A DNA stretch of 64,000 bases, taken from positions 75,807-139,806 of the forward strand of contig JAJEGI010000015.1 of assembly GCA_022819945.1 (NCBI GenBank). Direction: 5' to 3'. Under the pieces are notes generated by a model. That model did not search any database. It had not been told where the DNA came from and worked only from the letters and a program-made list of their open reading frames with translations. The position numbers and the translations under genes were made by a program. Numbering within the stretch: the stretch's first letter is position 1; the number at the start of each line of letters is the position of its first letter. Origin of the DNA: Candidatus Poribacteria bacterium (GTDB taxonomy: Bacteria; Poribacteria; WGA-4E; WGA-3G). Shown piece by piece: positions 44,732 through 53,646 of the stretch.

Positions 44732-47488
44732 TTAGAAACTGTATCCGACTTTGGCGTACCAGAACGCGCCATCAAAACCGAACGGACTGAACTGTCCGTA
44801 TTTGTTGCCAACAGAATCAGCAGCATTCGGATTTTCCTTGGGATAGGTATTCAGAATATTTCTTCCACCGAGCGTGAGTGCCAATCCGGATCCCACGGTG
44901 TAAGTGGTTTCCAAATCGAAAATAACCCTTCCGGGGTATTCTCCAGTGCCTTCCTCATCTGGATTCTGTAAGTAATCTTCAGAATCGAACCAACCGCTGA
45001 AATAGCTGGCGCGCCCGAGCACGCTCCACGCATCCGTTATGGAGTAAACGCCGGTCAGGCTGGCGCGGTGTTCGGGTAAATTCTCTTGCAGTTCCCTGAC
45101 TCGATGCTCGTTCAGTGTGGCACCCTCCCAACCTTCATAATCAGGATCTTCAAATTCCTCAGTTAATTCGACGAGTTCTCCGTCGACTACGAGGTGGGTA
45201 ACCTCAGTTGACGTGAAGTTATACACGGCGATGAGGGTTCCGTTGGGTATGGGTGCTGTGGCGACAAAGTCAACACCTTGGGTTGTGGTATTGAAGTCAT
45301 TGATAAAGAACTGGAATGTTTCCAGATTCGCTGCACTGGTTACACCTTCAGCGATGAGCTGCGCCTTCTGCGCGTCATCCAATGTATAGTGTTGGGACAC
45401 CGATAACCGCTCTTTCAGCCGAATATCAAAAAAGTCCATCGTGAAATTTACGCCCAAAATATCGACGGTAAATCCACCTGTGAAGTTATTTGATTTTTCC
45501 GGGTTAAGCGAATTATCTTCCTTGCCTGTTACAACACCGACAGCAGGGTTGGTGGAAGGAATTGTTCCTTTATTAACGAGATCCCCCTTCTCAAAATCGT
45601 ATTCAGTGGTAATGTTGAACGTATTTTGCTGCCCGGGTGTCGGTGCGCGGAACCCGCTACTATAACTTCCGCGTAACCGCATCGTTTCCGTAAGCTTGTA
45701 GTTTGCAGCGGCTTTGTAGTTCAGGGTGCCACCGAAAAGCTCAAATTGTTCACCGCGCACAGCCAGTGCGATCAGGAGCGGATCGATCGGTCTGATTTCA
45801 GTTTCCAGATAGGCGGCAACGTTGTAACGGTGCCACTTGCCTGCCGCAACTGGACTAAATCCTGAAAATCCGTTGGATGCAGCCGTGAAGCCTTGCGCTG
45901 CGAGGGGCCCGATCTGATGGGACTCGCGTTCGCCCTCTATGATTTCAAATCCTTCGTCCCGATATTCCAAACCGGAAGCGAGGAACACCATGTCGCTGAG
46001 CGGATAGGTTACATCAAAGTTGAGGTTATAATCCGTCTGGATATAGTCGCCCGGATCAAAATAGGTGGGTGTATCTGGGCCGAGGGAAGCATTAACGGTG
46101 TTGAAAATAAAGAAATCGGCATGGTTGCGCCCAAAAGAGCCGCTCATATCCCAGGTTAAGGGTTTGCCTAACGCTTCTTCGAGAGCGGTGCCTTTAAAGC
46201 CAACGACGACGAAACTATCCCACATGAATGCACCAAATCTCGGGGTGAATCCGCCTGGGAACATCTCTTGGAAATTGAAAAGATTCGGGTCATTCTTGAC
46301 GGCTTGCAACCGTTCGGGATCAGGAAGGTCGTTGGTGATCGGGATATCGTCAGCATCGTGAGGCGAAAGTTCGGTAAACTCTTCGCCAGCAGCTTCTGCT
46401 GCCGCTTTTCGTGCTTCCCAATCCGCCATCTCCGCTGACAAACCGCGCAAATCTCCGACGAGCAACGTACCGTCCTTCCCGCTTGGGCTAAACACGCCAT
46501 TGCGAGTGTTTGGATTTCGGAAATAGAACCCGCCTTCAACGCGCTTGCTTGCGTAGTTGGCATGTCCGTAGAGTTCGATGGTATCTGTGAGGGTGGCACC
46601 GTAGTTGGCAAACAATTTGATGTCATTCTCTATAATCGGCTGCCCCCAAATTTGCGCGGGGTCTTTCACACTGAAATTGCCTGCGTTAATCAATTTTATG
46701 GCATCATCACGTTGGACGGACCGGATGGTAGGATCTGCGCCGCCGTATTCAAAACTGAGGCTACTCCAGACATCTGGACCCCCTAAACCGATATTCCCAG
46801 CAAGCGCGAATTGCCTACCATCACCTTCTTGGTAGATGCCGGGTTTAAATTCGATTGAACCGCCTTCATAGTTGTCTTTCAATCGAAAATTCATCACACC
46901 CGCAATGGCATCAGACCCGTATTGTGCGGATGCGCCATCTCGGAGGACCTCTACCTGTTGCAGGGCAATCGCGGGAATAGGTGCCAGGTCGGGTCCCTGT
47001 GAGCCATCAGATAAACCGTTCCCCAACCAGTGAATCACTGCGGCACGGTGTCGCCGTTTGTTATTGACGAGCACGAGTGTATGGTCTGGGGCAAGTCCCC
47101 GTAAATTCGCCGGACGGACCACTGTTGACGCGTCGCTAATCGGCTGTGTATTGACGTTATAAGATGGCACCAAAGTTCTCAGCAGATCCGGTAGATCCGC
47201 GCCACCCTGCTTTTCAAAAGCCTCATTTGACACAATATCGATCGGTACTGCTGAATCCAAGACGGAGCGCGGTTGCGCACGCGTACCGACGACAACGAGA
47301 CGCTCAAGTTGTATAGGTTCGCTGCTGGCAGATGCTTCTTCAGATCCCTCAGCCTCTTCTGTGGTTTCTGCTTCCTCTGCCTCTTCGGCGTGTTGATCCG
47401 CTATAACTGTTGAGAATGTGCACATCAAAATGGCTACAACAATACCGAGTGCAACGACAATCGGTTTAATATGATTTTTAGAAAACAT
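44732..47488 (-). CDS. TonB-dependent outer-membrane receptor
   Basis: A 918-residue receptor, paralogous to the one downstream; plug and strand sequences align closely (LRGLAPDHTLVLVNNKRRHR, LRDGASAQYGSDAIAGVMNF). The N-terminus has a signal peptide and a Glu/Thr-rich linker (EEAEEAETTEEAEGSEEAS) before the plug. It differs mainly by insertions, for example around ALKGLSAEMADWEARKAA-like sequence near residue 380. GAGGG before the ATG at 47488 fixes the start; longer in-frame versions lack support. A promoter lies at 47671-47699. Confidence 0.92.
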   Translation of the reverse strand: MFSKNHIKPIVVALGIVVAILMCTFSTVIADQHAEEAEEAETTEEAEGSEEASASSEPIQLERLVVVGTRAQPRSVLDSAVPIDIVSNEAFEKQGGADLPDLLRTLVPSYNVNTQPISDASTVVRPANLRGLAPDHTLVLVNNKRRHRAAVIHWLGNGLSDGSQGPDLAPIPAIALQQVEVLRDGASAQYGSDAIAGVMNFRLKDNYEGGSIEFKPGIYQEGDGRQFALAGNIGLGGPDVWSSLSFEYGGADPTIRSVQRDDAIKLINAGNFSVKDPAQIWGQPIIENDIKLFANYGATLTDTIELYGHANYASKRVEGGFYFRNPNTRNGVFSPSGKDGTLLVGDLRGLSAEMADWEARKAAAEAAGEEFTELSPHDADDIPITNDLPDPERLQAVKNDPNLFNFQEMFPGGFTPRFGAFMWDSFVVVGFKGTALEEALGKPLTWDMSGSFGRNHADFFIFNTVNASLGPDTPTYFDPGDYIQTDYNLNFDVTYPLSDMVFLASGLEYRDEGFEIIEGERESHQIGPLAAQGFTAASNGFSGFSPVAAGKWHRYNVAAYLETEIRPIDPLLIALAVRGEQFELFGGTLNYKAAANYKLTETMRLRGSYSSGFRAPTPGQQNTFNITTEYDFEKGDLVNKGTIPSTNPAVGVVTGKEDNSLNPEKSNNFTGGFTVDILGVNFTMDFFDIRLKERLSVSQHYTLDDAQKAQLIAEGVTSAANLETFQFFINDFNTTTQGVDFVATAPIPNGTLIAVYNFTSTEVTHLVVDGELVELTEEFEDPDYEGWEGATLNEHRVRELQENLPEHRASLTGVYSITDAWSVLGRASYFSGWFDSEDYLQNPDEEGTGEYPGRVIFDLETTYTVGSGLALTLGGRNILNTYPKENPNAADSVGNKYGQFSPFGFDGAFWYAKVGYSF

Positions 47489-47670
47489 ACTATTTCCCTC
47501 ATAATATCGGCGTAAACGCCGCGTTTTGACTATTGATTTCACAACTGGTGATAAACAAAAATAGTTTACTTTAACATAGAGTATAGATTGTAGATAAGTA
47601 TACAACAGGAAAAGTCAAAGAGCGTAGCGAATAGCCTACGCCTTATGGACAAAAACCCAAGCATACTATA

Positions 47671-47699
47671 ATTATACTAAATATGACGTAATTAAGCAA
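47671..47699 (-). promoter_or_regulatory. Sigma70-type promoter for the TonB receptor 44732-47488
   Basis: On the minus strand: TTGCTT (47699-47694), 17-nt spacer, TATAAT (47676-47671), about 185 nt upstream of the ATG at 47488. It is divergent from the promoter at 47793-47821. Confidence 0.55.
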
Positions 47700-47792
47700 A
47701 TTATGGCATAAAAATTGTTGATTAATCCATTTTTAAGCATCTGTTCTGGTCAATAGTTGTCAGGATTCAGAGCAGAGCTATAAAATTTAGCC

Positions 47793-47821
47793 TTGACATT
47801 GAAAATCTGTTGGTATATACT
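47793..47821 (+). promoter_or_regulatory. Sigma70-type promoter for the 437-residue unknown gene
   Basis: TTGACA (47793-47798), 17-nt spacer, TATACT (47816-47821), about 100 nt before the ATG at 47923. The -35 is a consensus match. Confidence 0.65.
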
Positions 47822-47922
47822 TAAAAATAACCTGAACTTGAAGTTAGGTCATGGCTTGGAATACAAACATCTCTGTGAATTGTTGGTAAATAACGATCTC
47901 GTCATCGCAAAAATACATCACT

Positions 47923-49236
47923 ATGGCAAAGAAAAAAGGACGCCGCTCCATCAATGTGGCACGGAAGCGTGAAAAACGGAATCGCGACCGGAAATCCAGA
48001 CAGAAGCAACTCGCTCATGAAAAGCAACGTAGGCTTCTTCATAGCAAATCAGAAGAAGAACATTTACGCGCTTGTATCGCAGCGAGCCAAAAGCTGCTTG
48101 ACGAACCTGAGCTGGAAAATATGCTTTTCGAGCCAGAGTTGATGCAGAAACGTGTAATAGAGGTCCTTAGTGAGATTGAATTGGAAGAAGAAGCAGACGC
48201 ACCTGAAAATAATTTAGAGGACTTTCTTGTATCTGAAGTAGACCTCTTTTATCCGACTGATGAAAGTGTAGATGAAACAGACGTAGACGAGGTAGCAACA
48301 CCGATGTCGGAAGCCGAAGCGGCATGCGAACATTTCCGGTTAAGGGTGATTCCACATCTGCTCACACCAGATTTCATGGATCGATTGACACGCGCATTGA
48401 CAGCGTGTGAAACACGTCTCAAATTGACTGGTAACCGCGAACTCGCCGAGGTCGCTTTCGTTACCCGTTCGCTTTTTGAAGCAGCGCCGCCGGAAATATT
48501 CGCGTTTCATCCGATGATTCAAACCATCGGCGTCGAAACTTTACGCGTACTTGTGGAAGATATGGATGTAATGACTGAGGGGCGCGAGGATGTTAAAGGG
48601 ATCCTATCGGATGTCTTGGCACAGGAGGACTCAGAATCGTATCTATCCGAATCAGCGTCCATTTTTTCAAACCCGTCTTTAGAAGAAAATACCGACGAAC
48701 ATATTGCCGCTAAACCTGATGCTGTAGCGTCGGTTCCTGTCGAAGAAACAGCGGAAGAGATGCCAGAGATCGAAACTGAGCCCCCATCATCTACCTTTAA
48801 CAATGAGGCAGAGATGGAGCAACCTGTAGAATCCGAGATAGCGTCCGAGAGACTTTCGGAACCAGAGCCGGTTGCCTCTCAGGAAACAGCACCAGCAGAG
48901 CCATCACCGCCTGTACCAACATTGTCTTCTGATGAACTTCCAGCACGAGCACTCTATAAAAATTTCGACGGTTTAGCCATAAAAGAGAATTTTGAAGCGT
49001 CAACAGGGGATGGGTCCTCAGAGGAAGGGTTGACGAACTATGCTTTGGTGAACGAGAACGAAGAACAGGTTGAGTTTGTTGACGCGGAGAACGAACGTTA
49101 CGTCACTATTACCGAAGACAGACTGCGGTTACATGCGCGTTCTGAAGCAGAGCTTGCCATTGCGATGACAGAAGTCGAAACGCACTGCACATCCGCAGTG
49201 ATGTACCTCGCTAAAACGGTTGAAGAAAGGGGGTAA
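47923..49236 (+). CDS. Hypothetical protein with basic N-terminus and acidic linker
   Basis: A 437-residue protein I do not recognise. The first 40 residues are strongly basic (KKKGRRSINVARKREKRNRDRKSRQKQ), suggesting nucleic acid binding. A helical domain (about 130-230) is followed by a very acidic, Pro/Ser/Glu-rich linker (about 230-350) and a C-terminal mixed domain. The small basic protein 49241-49360 follows immediately and is probably translated with it. Roles in RNA or ribosome binding are possible but unsupported. Confidence 0.6.
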   Translation: MAKKKGRRSINVARKREKRNRDRKSRQKQLAHEKQRRLLHSKSEEEHLRACIAASQKLLDEPELENMLFEPELMQKRVIEVLSEIELEEEADAPENNLEDFLVSEVDLFYPTDESVDETDVDEVATPMSEAEAACEHFRLRVIPHLLTPDFMDRLTRALTACETRLKLTGNRELAEVAFVTRSLFEAAPPEIFAFHPMIQTIGVETLRVLVEDMDVMTEGREDVKGILSDVLAQEDSESYLSESASIFSNPSLEENTDEHIAAKPDAVASVPVEETAEEMPEIETEPPSSTFNNEAEMEQPVESEIASERLSEPEPVASQETAPAEPSPPVPTLSSDELPARALYKNFDGLAIKENFEASTGDGSSEEGLTNYALVNENEEQVEFVDAENERYVTITEDRLRLHARSEAELAIAMTEVETHCTSAVMYLAKTVEERG

Positions 49237-49240
49237 AACG

Positions 49241-49360
49241 ATGCCAAGAAGTAAAAGTGGACAGGTCCGACGCCGGACACAGATCCGGCAACGCCAGTTA
49301 CGGCGACTGAAAAGAAAGAAAGCGGCATTGAAAGAACTCTTGCAAAATCGCGAAGCCTAA
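49241..49360 (+). CDS. Small basic protein, 39 residues
   Basis: A 39-residue protein of Arg/Lys/Gln-rich composition (MPRSKSGQVRRRTQIRQRQL start). AAAGGGGG overlaps the end of the upstream gene and sits seven nt before the ATG, a strong site that suggests translational coupling. It resembles the basic N-terminus of its neighbour in composition. No family is recognised; nucleic acid binding is likely. Confidence 0.65.
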   Translation: MPRSKSGQVRRRTQIRQRQLRRLKRKKAALKELLQNREA

Positions 49361-49379
49361 TGCTGCCATCCGCAGTTGC

Positions 49380-49399
49380 GGCGGGTCCCCGTACCCGCC
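49380..49399. repeat. Hairpin repeat between convergent genes
   Basis: GGCGGGT and ACCCGCC arms around CCCCGT form a near-perfect stem at the junction of the small basic gene and the convergent nitroreductase gene. It may act as a shared transcription end. Confidence 0.5.
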
Positions 49400-50175
49400 T
49401 ACTTCGCTTTCATCTTTTCCGTGTGTACAAATCCTGAAGTTTGCAGCCGTACAGAACCGCTGCCTTCCGCCTCCATATATCCCATCCTGAGCAGTGTAAT
49501 GATCTCGTATGAGGTCGGCACGTTGAACAGTTGGCGGATCCGTTCACGATCCGCAGCACTTTCGAGTGGCGCGCTGACAAACTGCACACCAATTTTCAAG
49601 GCAGTCGCAGCGAGCAGGACATTCTGAATTAGCATCCCCATGCTCAGCCACATCCATCGGGTCGCACCTTGACCGGGCGGAAATCTCTTGCAATTCATCG
49701 TTACTAACATGAGTAGTGGTGCCTCGCGCACCTGTGTTGCGATCTCTCCGGCGGGTATCTTCCCGGCACCCAAATGTCCGAGGAGCGCGAACGATTTCGC
49801 GTTTTTTAACAATTCTTCTAAAAGTTTCTCCGGGGCATGCTGAAGCGGTTTCGGTAGTGTGACATGTTCCGACAACAGAACGCCATCGCCACGCTCCTGC
49901 CACTCCTTCTCATTAACACGCATCCACCGACTGTTGTCATCAAGGAATTTTGGGTCTGTGAATTGCGCAACAACGGCACGTTCTGTCAGATCGGCGAGAG
50001 CCGTTTTGCCTTCCGATTCCTGAATGAGCACTAGTTCCCAAGGTTGAACGTTGAAAGGTGAGGGTGCCCACCGCGCCGCCTCAATGAGTTTCTCGAGGTC
50101 ATCAGCATCTATTGCGCGTTTTTGAAACGTACCGCGATGGCTTCGGCGTTGGATCATTGCATCAAAAACATTCAT
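49399..50175 (-). CDS. Nitroreductase family FMN-dependent oxidoreductase
   Basis: A 258-residue protein. The opening AMIQRRSHRGTFQKR and SPFNVQPWELVLIQE match the nitroreductase fold, with FMN contacts in the SRR/SHR region and near ATRWMWLSMGMLIQN. It probably reduces flavin-accessible substrates; the natural substrate is unknown. Its ATG overlaps the stop of the upstream kinase gene (ATGA), so the two are translationally coupled. Confidence 0.8.
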   Translation of the reverse strand: MNVFDAMIQRRSHRGTFQKRAIDADDLEKLIEAARWAPSPFNVQPWELVLIQESEGKTALADLTERAVVAQFTDPKFLDDNSRWMRVNEKEWQERGDGVLLSEHVTLPKPLQHAPEKLLEELLKNAKSFALLGHLGAGKIPAGEIATQVREAPLLMLVTMNCKRFPPGQGATRWMWLSMGMLIQNVLLAATALKIGVQFVSAPLESAADRERIRQLFNVPTSYEIITLLRMGYMEAEGSGSVRLQTSGFVHTEKMKAK

Positions 50176-51215
50176 GGGTTAGTGAGGCTCCGATGGCGTT
50201 CAAGGACTTCTGCGGGTGAGGCGGTCCCGGTCGTCCCGATTTTGGTAACAGTGATTGAAGCCACCAAGTTCCCGACGTAAGCCGCTTCAACGGCATGATC
50301 GGCTCCAAGGCAACAGAGCGTCGCGACGAGACCTGCTGAGACGCTGTCGCCTGCGCCAACAGGATCTGTTTTGTCGTCAATCGAGATCCCCGGAATATGC
50401 GTGAACGCGTGATTATAATAGACGAGGATGCCGTTCTCACCGAGCGTGATGTATGTCGTGTTTTGCGTCTTCTCCGAGAGGCGAATCGCGTCCTGTTTTG
50501 CTTCATTAAGGTCAACGTGCTGTCCATCCCAGTCTGGTTGAACGGCACGTTTTGCCTCGAACCGGTTCGGTTTAATGATAACGTTTTGATATTCAGCAAT
50601 CCGCGTGCGAGAATCCGCGAAAAAAACTTTTTCTCGAAAGTGCGATGCCGACGCACATAGTATTTCCCTCACGCGTGTCGTGACAACCCCTAAATTCTCA
50701 AGCGGCATCTGATCGCCGATGATAACCCCGTCAACAAGTGGAAGACAGGTTTGAAGTGCCTCAATAACAGAATCTTCAACTTCCGCTGGTATGGGAGATT
50801 GGTTCTCAATATCAAATCGCGGTCCTTCTGTTTCTATACCTTCGTAGCCGCGATGAATCGGCTTAAGATAGGTCGGCGTAACCCGTCCGGGTGCTTGTAC
50901 CATAAAATCTGTCAAGCATCCGTTTTCCCGCAAGCAACTGAGGAGCGTCCCGCTAAACCCGTCCTTACCGATGACCCCTAAAGTATAGACCGTCTCAACG
51001 CCTAACGCTTTCAGATTATTTGTAACGGTTCCTGCAGCACCCGGGCTATAACGTTGTTCAACGACAGGGTTTGTATGCCACGGCGTTTCCAGCGACAGCG
51101 TCGATAGTGTCTTGTCTATGTACCAGTAAGCATCGAGGTAAAAGTCGCCTACAACAAGGATCCGCAGGTCGCGAAAGTTATTGAGAATTGTCGTCAGATG
51201 CCTTTCGCTAATCAA
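50172..51215 (-). CDS. PfkB family carbohydrate kinase (RfaE1-like)
   Basis: A 347-residue ribokinase-type enzyme. RILVVGDFYLDAYWYID and SPGAAGTVTNNLKALG form the sugar site; the DPVGAGDSVSAG motif carries the catalytic base D290. Closest resemblance is to heptose-7-phosphate kinase (RfaE1/HldE), but the substrate is not certain. The start is TTG at 51215: GGAGG lies six nt before it, whereas the upstream in-frame start lacks a ribosome site. It overlaps the nitroreductase gene by four bases. Confidence 0.8.
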   Translation of the reverse strand: MISERHLTTILNNFRDLRILVVGDFYLDAYWYIDKTLSTLSLETPWHTNPVVEQRYSPGAAGTVTNNLKALGVETVYTLGVIGKDGFSGTLLSCLRENGCLTDFMVQAPGRVTPTYLKPIHRGYEGIETEGPRFDIENQSPIPAEVEDSVIEALQTCLPLVDGVIIGDQMPLENLGVVTTRVREILCASASHFREKVFFADSRTRIAEYQNVIIKPNRFEAKRAVQPDWDGQHVDLNEAKQDAIRLSEKTQNTTYITLGENGILVYYNHAFTHIPGISIDDKTDPVGAGDSVSAGLVATLCCLGADHAVEAAYVGNLVASITVTKIGTTGTASPAEVLERHRSLTNP

Positions 51216-51263
51216 GGTCTTCCTCCAATGTTCCAAGATACCGAGTTTCTTGGCTTATCATTT

Positions 51264-52121
51264 TCATCGGTTATCTCCAAGCTTGTAAGCTCCTGTCGTA
51301 TAGGGGTTGATATTGTAGTTCCAACCCATTAGATTTTCAATTTCAGCGTCTGTCATCTCGTCAAGGTTGATGATGACTATTTCACTGAAAGGTTGGGAAG
51401 CATCTGGCGGACCGAAATAATAAGATTTCGTCTCTTTACGTCCACTTTCAACGTCCATGACCTCAGTGAATATCACTTCATAACGGTAATTCGTTTTCAT
51501 ACGAAAGATGCGACCATCATGAAGCACAGCTACATTCCAGTCGGGGTCTTTCTCGCCCAATTCAACCTTCAGTACATACCACGCACGTGGAGAATCCACC
51601 TCCATCAGAACGGCTATTTCTGGAAAGTCAAGTAACATTTGTATAGACATATCTAACGTGGCATCGCCTGCCAATGAGCGTTTGTATCTTTCTATCATCG
51701 GAGTCCAAATTTCTGTTAGTGGTCGATTCGGGTTCCATTTCTTCTCTACTTCTGCCATCATCGTTTCGATTTTTGAACCGATCTGTTCGATCAAAGCTTC
51801 GTCGATTTCATCAGGATCAATACCGATCCATTCAGGTGGACATTGTAGATGTTCAGGTACCCCATCGGCAAAGAGTGGGTTCGTAGAGGTGCTCGTAGGA
51901 TTCACGAAGTCTGGCGGTGTTTCTGTTGCAATAGGTGCTTCGGAAACCTCTGCTGCATGAGGATTGGCTTGATGCTCAACCTTAACAGGATTGTCACTCT
52001 TTACTGGCGTGTGCTTGCTAACGCTTCTGTTTTTATATAACAGACCGCAGCCCATCGCCAGCAGCAAAACAAAAAACAATACACCGAGAAAAAAATGGTG
52101 GCGAAAAATCCATTTAAACAT
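51264..52121 (-). CDS. Membrane-anchored hypothetical protein
   Basis: A 285-residue protein with one N-terminal hydrophobic segment (residues 9-28, ending AMGC, a possible but imperfect lipobox). A low-complexity Pro/Thr/Ser region (about 35-85) leads to a folded domain with CPPEWIGIDPDEIDEAL and MTDAEIENLMGWNYN. No family is recognised. AAGGAGG seven nt before the ATG gives a strong start. It is 48 bp upstream of the kinase gene on the same strand. Confidence 0.6.
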   Translation of the reverse strand: MFKWIFRHHFFLGVLFFVLLLAMGCGLLYKNRSVSKHTPVKSDNPVKVEHQANPHAAEVSEAPIATETPPDFVNPTSTSTNPLFADGVPEHLQCPPEWIGIDPDEIDEALIEQIGSKIETMMAEVEKKWNPNRPLTEIWTPMIERYKRSLAGDATLDMSIQMLLDFPEIAVLMEVDSPRAWYVLKVELGEKDPDWNVAVLHDGRIFRMKTNYRYEVIFTEVMDVESGRKETKSYYFGPPDASQPFSEIVIINLDEMTDAEIENLMGWNYNINPYTTGAYKLGDNR

Positions 52122-52215
52122 CTGTCGACCTCCTTAGCAGCCATCACCAAGGATATAATCACCCATCATTATAGCATATCTCTCTTTTTGCGGAAACACC
52201 AAATTCGGTTAAGAT

Positions 52216-52447
52216 CAGGGCGATTTAGTTTTCAGTTCCGGTATTGGTTTTGGTTGACATAGGTTAAGTTTAGACGCAAGATCGCGAGCGTGAAGAAATC
52301 CGCAGAAATCCGCAGAAATCCGCAGAAACCCCCTATCAAATACCCCTATCAAATACCCCAAGCAAATACCCCCAGCAAAAACACTCGCTCCTACAGAGGA
52401 GGAGTATTTACATAGATAAAGTGAATGTGTAAAACTAAATACCCCTG
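52216..52447. mobile_element. Non-autonomous inverted-repeat element (MITE), copy 1
   Basis: Terminal inverted repeats CAGGGCGATTTAGTTTT (52216-52232) and AAAACTAAATACCCCTG (52431-52447). Flanks are CGGTTAAGAT and CGGTTAGGAT, a 10-bp target-site duplication with one mismatch. The interior has CGCGAGCG ... CTCGCTCC hairpin arms separated by a long loop of CCGCAGAAAT and CCCCTATCAAATA tandem units (52293-52380). No protein is encoded. Confidence 0.75.
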
Positions 52448-52471
52448 CGGTTAGGATCTTGTTTGCACAAT

Positions 52472-52500
52472 TTGCAATATTGGCGTAGATGTGGTAAAAT
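52472..52500 (+). promoter_or_regulatory. Sigma70-type promoter of the LeuB-like gene
   Basis: TTGCAA (52472-52477), 17-nt spacer ending GG, TAAAAT (52495-52500), 46 nt before the ATG at 52547. The right end of the MITE copy lies 24 bp upstream of the -35. Confidence 0.68.
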
Positions 52501-52546
52501 ATAGGGTATCGAAAATTCAAGATATGATTATGTTAGGAGCAAATCT

Positions 52547-53599
52547 ATGTATAAAATCGGTCTCATCCCAGGCGATGGAATTGGCCCCGAAGTAACGCGC
52601 GAAGCGATGAAAGTCTTCGGGGCAGCAGCTGCAGAAGCAGGCATTCAATACGAAACAGTCGAATACGATGTCGGTGGCGATCGGTATCTTGCAACTGGCG
52701 AGGTACTCCCCGATTCAGTCTTAGAAGAACTTCGCGGGTTAGACGCAATCTATCTCGGCGCGATCGGACACCCCGATGTTAAACCCGGCATTTTAGAGAA
52801 AGGTATCCTGCTAAAGGTCCGGTTTGAACTCGATCTCTATATTAACCTCCGTCCGGTTAAACTCTATCCTGGCGTGCCGACCCCTCTGAAAGACAAAGGT
52901 CCCGAAGATATTGATTTCATTATTGTTCGCGAAAATACCGAAGGACTCTATGCTGGTATCGGCGGTTTCCTGAAACGTGGTACACGCGATGAAGTGGCGA
53001 TTCAGGAGATGATTAACACTTACAAAGGTGTAGAACGCTGCGTCCGTTATGCCTACGAATTGACCCAAAAACGGAGCAAGGAAAATACCTTGACGCTCTG
53101 TGATAAAGCCAATGTGCTCACCTATGCACACGACCTCTGGCGCCGCGTTTTTGACGAAGTCGGCGAAGACTATCCTGACATCAAAAAAGAGTATGCGTTC
53201 GTTGATGCAACAACGATGTGGATGGTGAAAAACCCGGAATGGTTCGATGTGATTGTAACGTGCAACATGTTCGGCGACATCATCACCGACCTCGGCGCGA
53301 TGATCCAAGGCGGTATGGGAATCGCAGCATCCGGCAACTTGAATCCGGAGAGCGTCGCTATGTTTGAACCGATTCACGGTTCGGCACCGCGTTATACCGG
53401 CAAAAACGAGATTAATCCGATCGCAGCGATCGGTGCAGCCGGAATGATGCTCGATCATCTCGGACATGCGGAAGCAGCACAAAAGGTCGAAAAATCTATG
53501 AGTGATCTACTCGGAAGCGGCAAAATCAAAGATTTAGGTGCCGGACGGATGGGCTATACGACTGAAGAGGTCGGCGACCTTATCGCGGAAGGGCTGTAG
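52547..53599 (+). CDS. 3-isopropylmalate/isocitrate dehydrogenase family protein (LeuB-like)
   Basis: A 350-residue NAD-dependent beta-decarboxylating dehydrogenase. GLIPGDGIGPEV, the active-site RENTEGLYAG, DKANVLT and the C-terminal FEPIHGSAP are intact. The LRPVKLYPG segment suits IPMDH or tartrate/isocitrate-type relatives; the substrate is not certain, and no other leu genes are adjacent. AGGAG before the ATG and the promoter at 52472-52500 support the start. Confidence 0.88.
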   Translation: MYKIGLIPGDGIGPEVTREAMKVFGAAAAEAGIQYETVEYDVGGDRYLATGEVLPDSVLEELRGLDAIYLGAIGHPDVKPGILEKGILLKVRFELDLYINLRPVKLYPGVPTPLKDKGPEDIDFIIVRENTEGLYAGIGGFLKRGTRDEVAIQEMINTYKGVERCVRYAYELTQKRSKENTLTLCDKANVLTYAHDLWRRVFDEVGEDYPDIKKEYAFVDATTMWMVKNPEWFDVIVTCNMFGDIITDLGAMIQGGMGIAASGNLNPESVAMFEPIHGSAPRYTGKNEINPIAAIGAAGMMLDHLGHAEAAQKVEKSMSDLLGSGKIKDLGAGRMGYTTEEVGDLIAEGL

Positions 53600-53646
53600 G
53601 CTTGAAAGATCTGTTTTTTCTGAAATTGGCACTTATCATGCCGGTT

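Noticed and set aside
52293..52380. Tandem CCGCAGAAAT / CCCCTATCAAATA units, considered as a CRISPR array
   Set aside because: Units are adjacent, short and without spacers; they form the loop of a transposable repeat.
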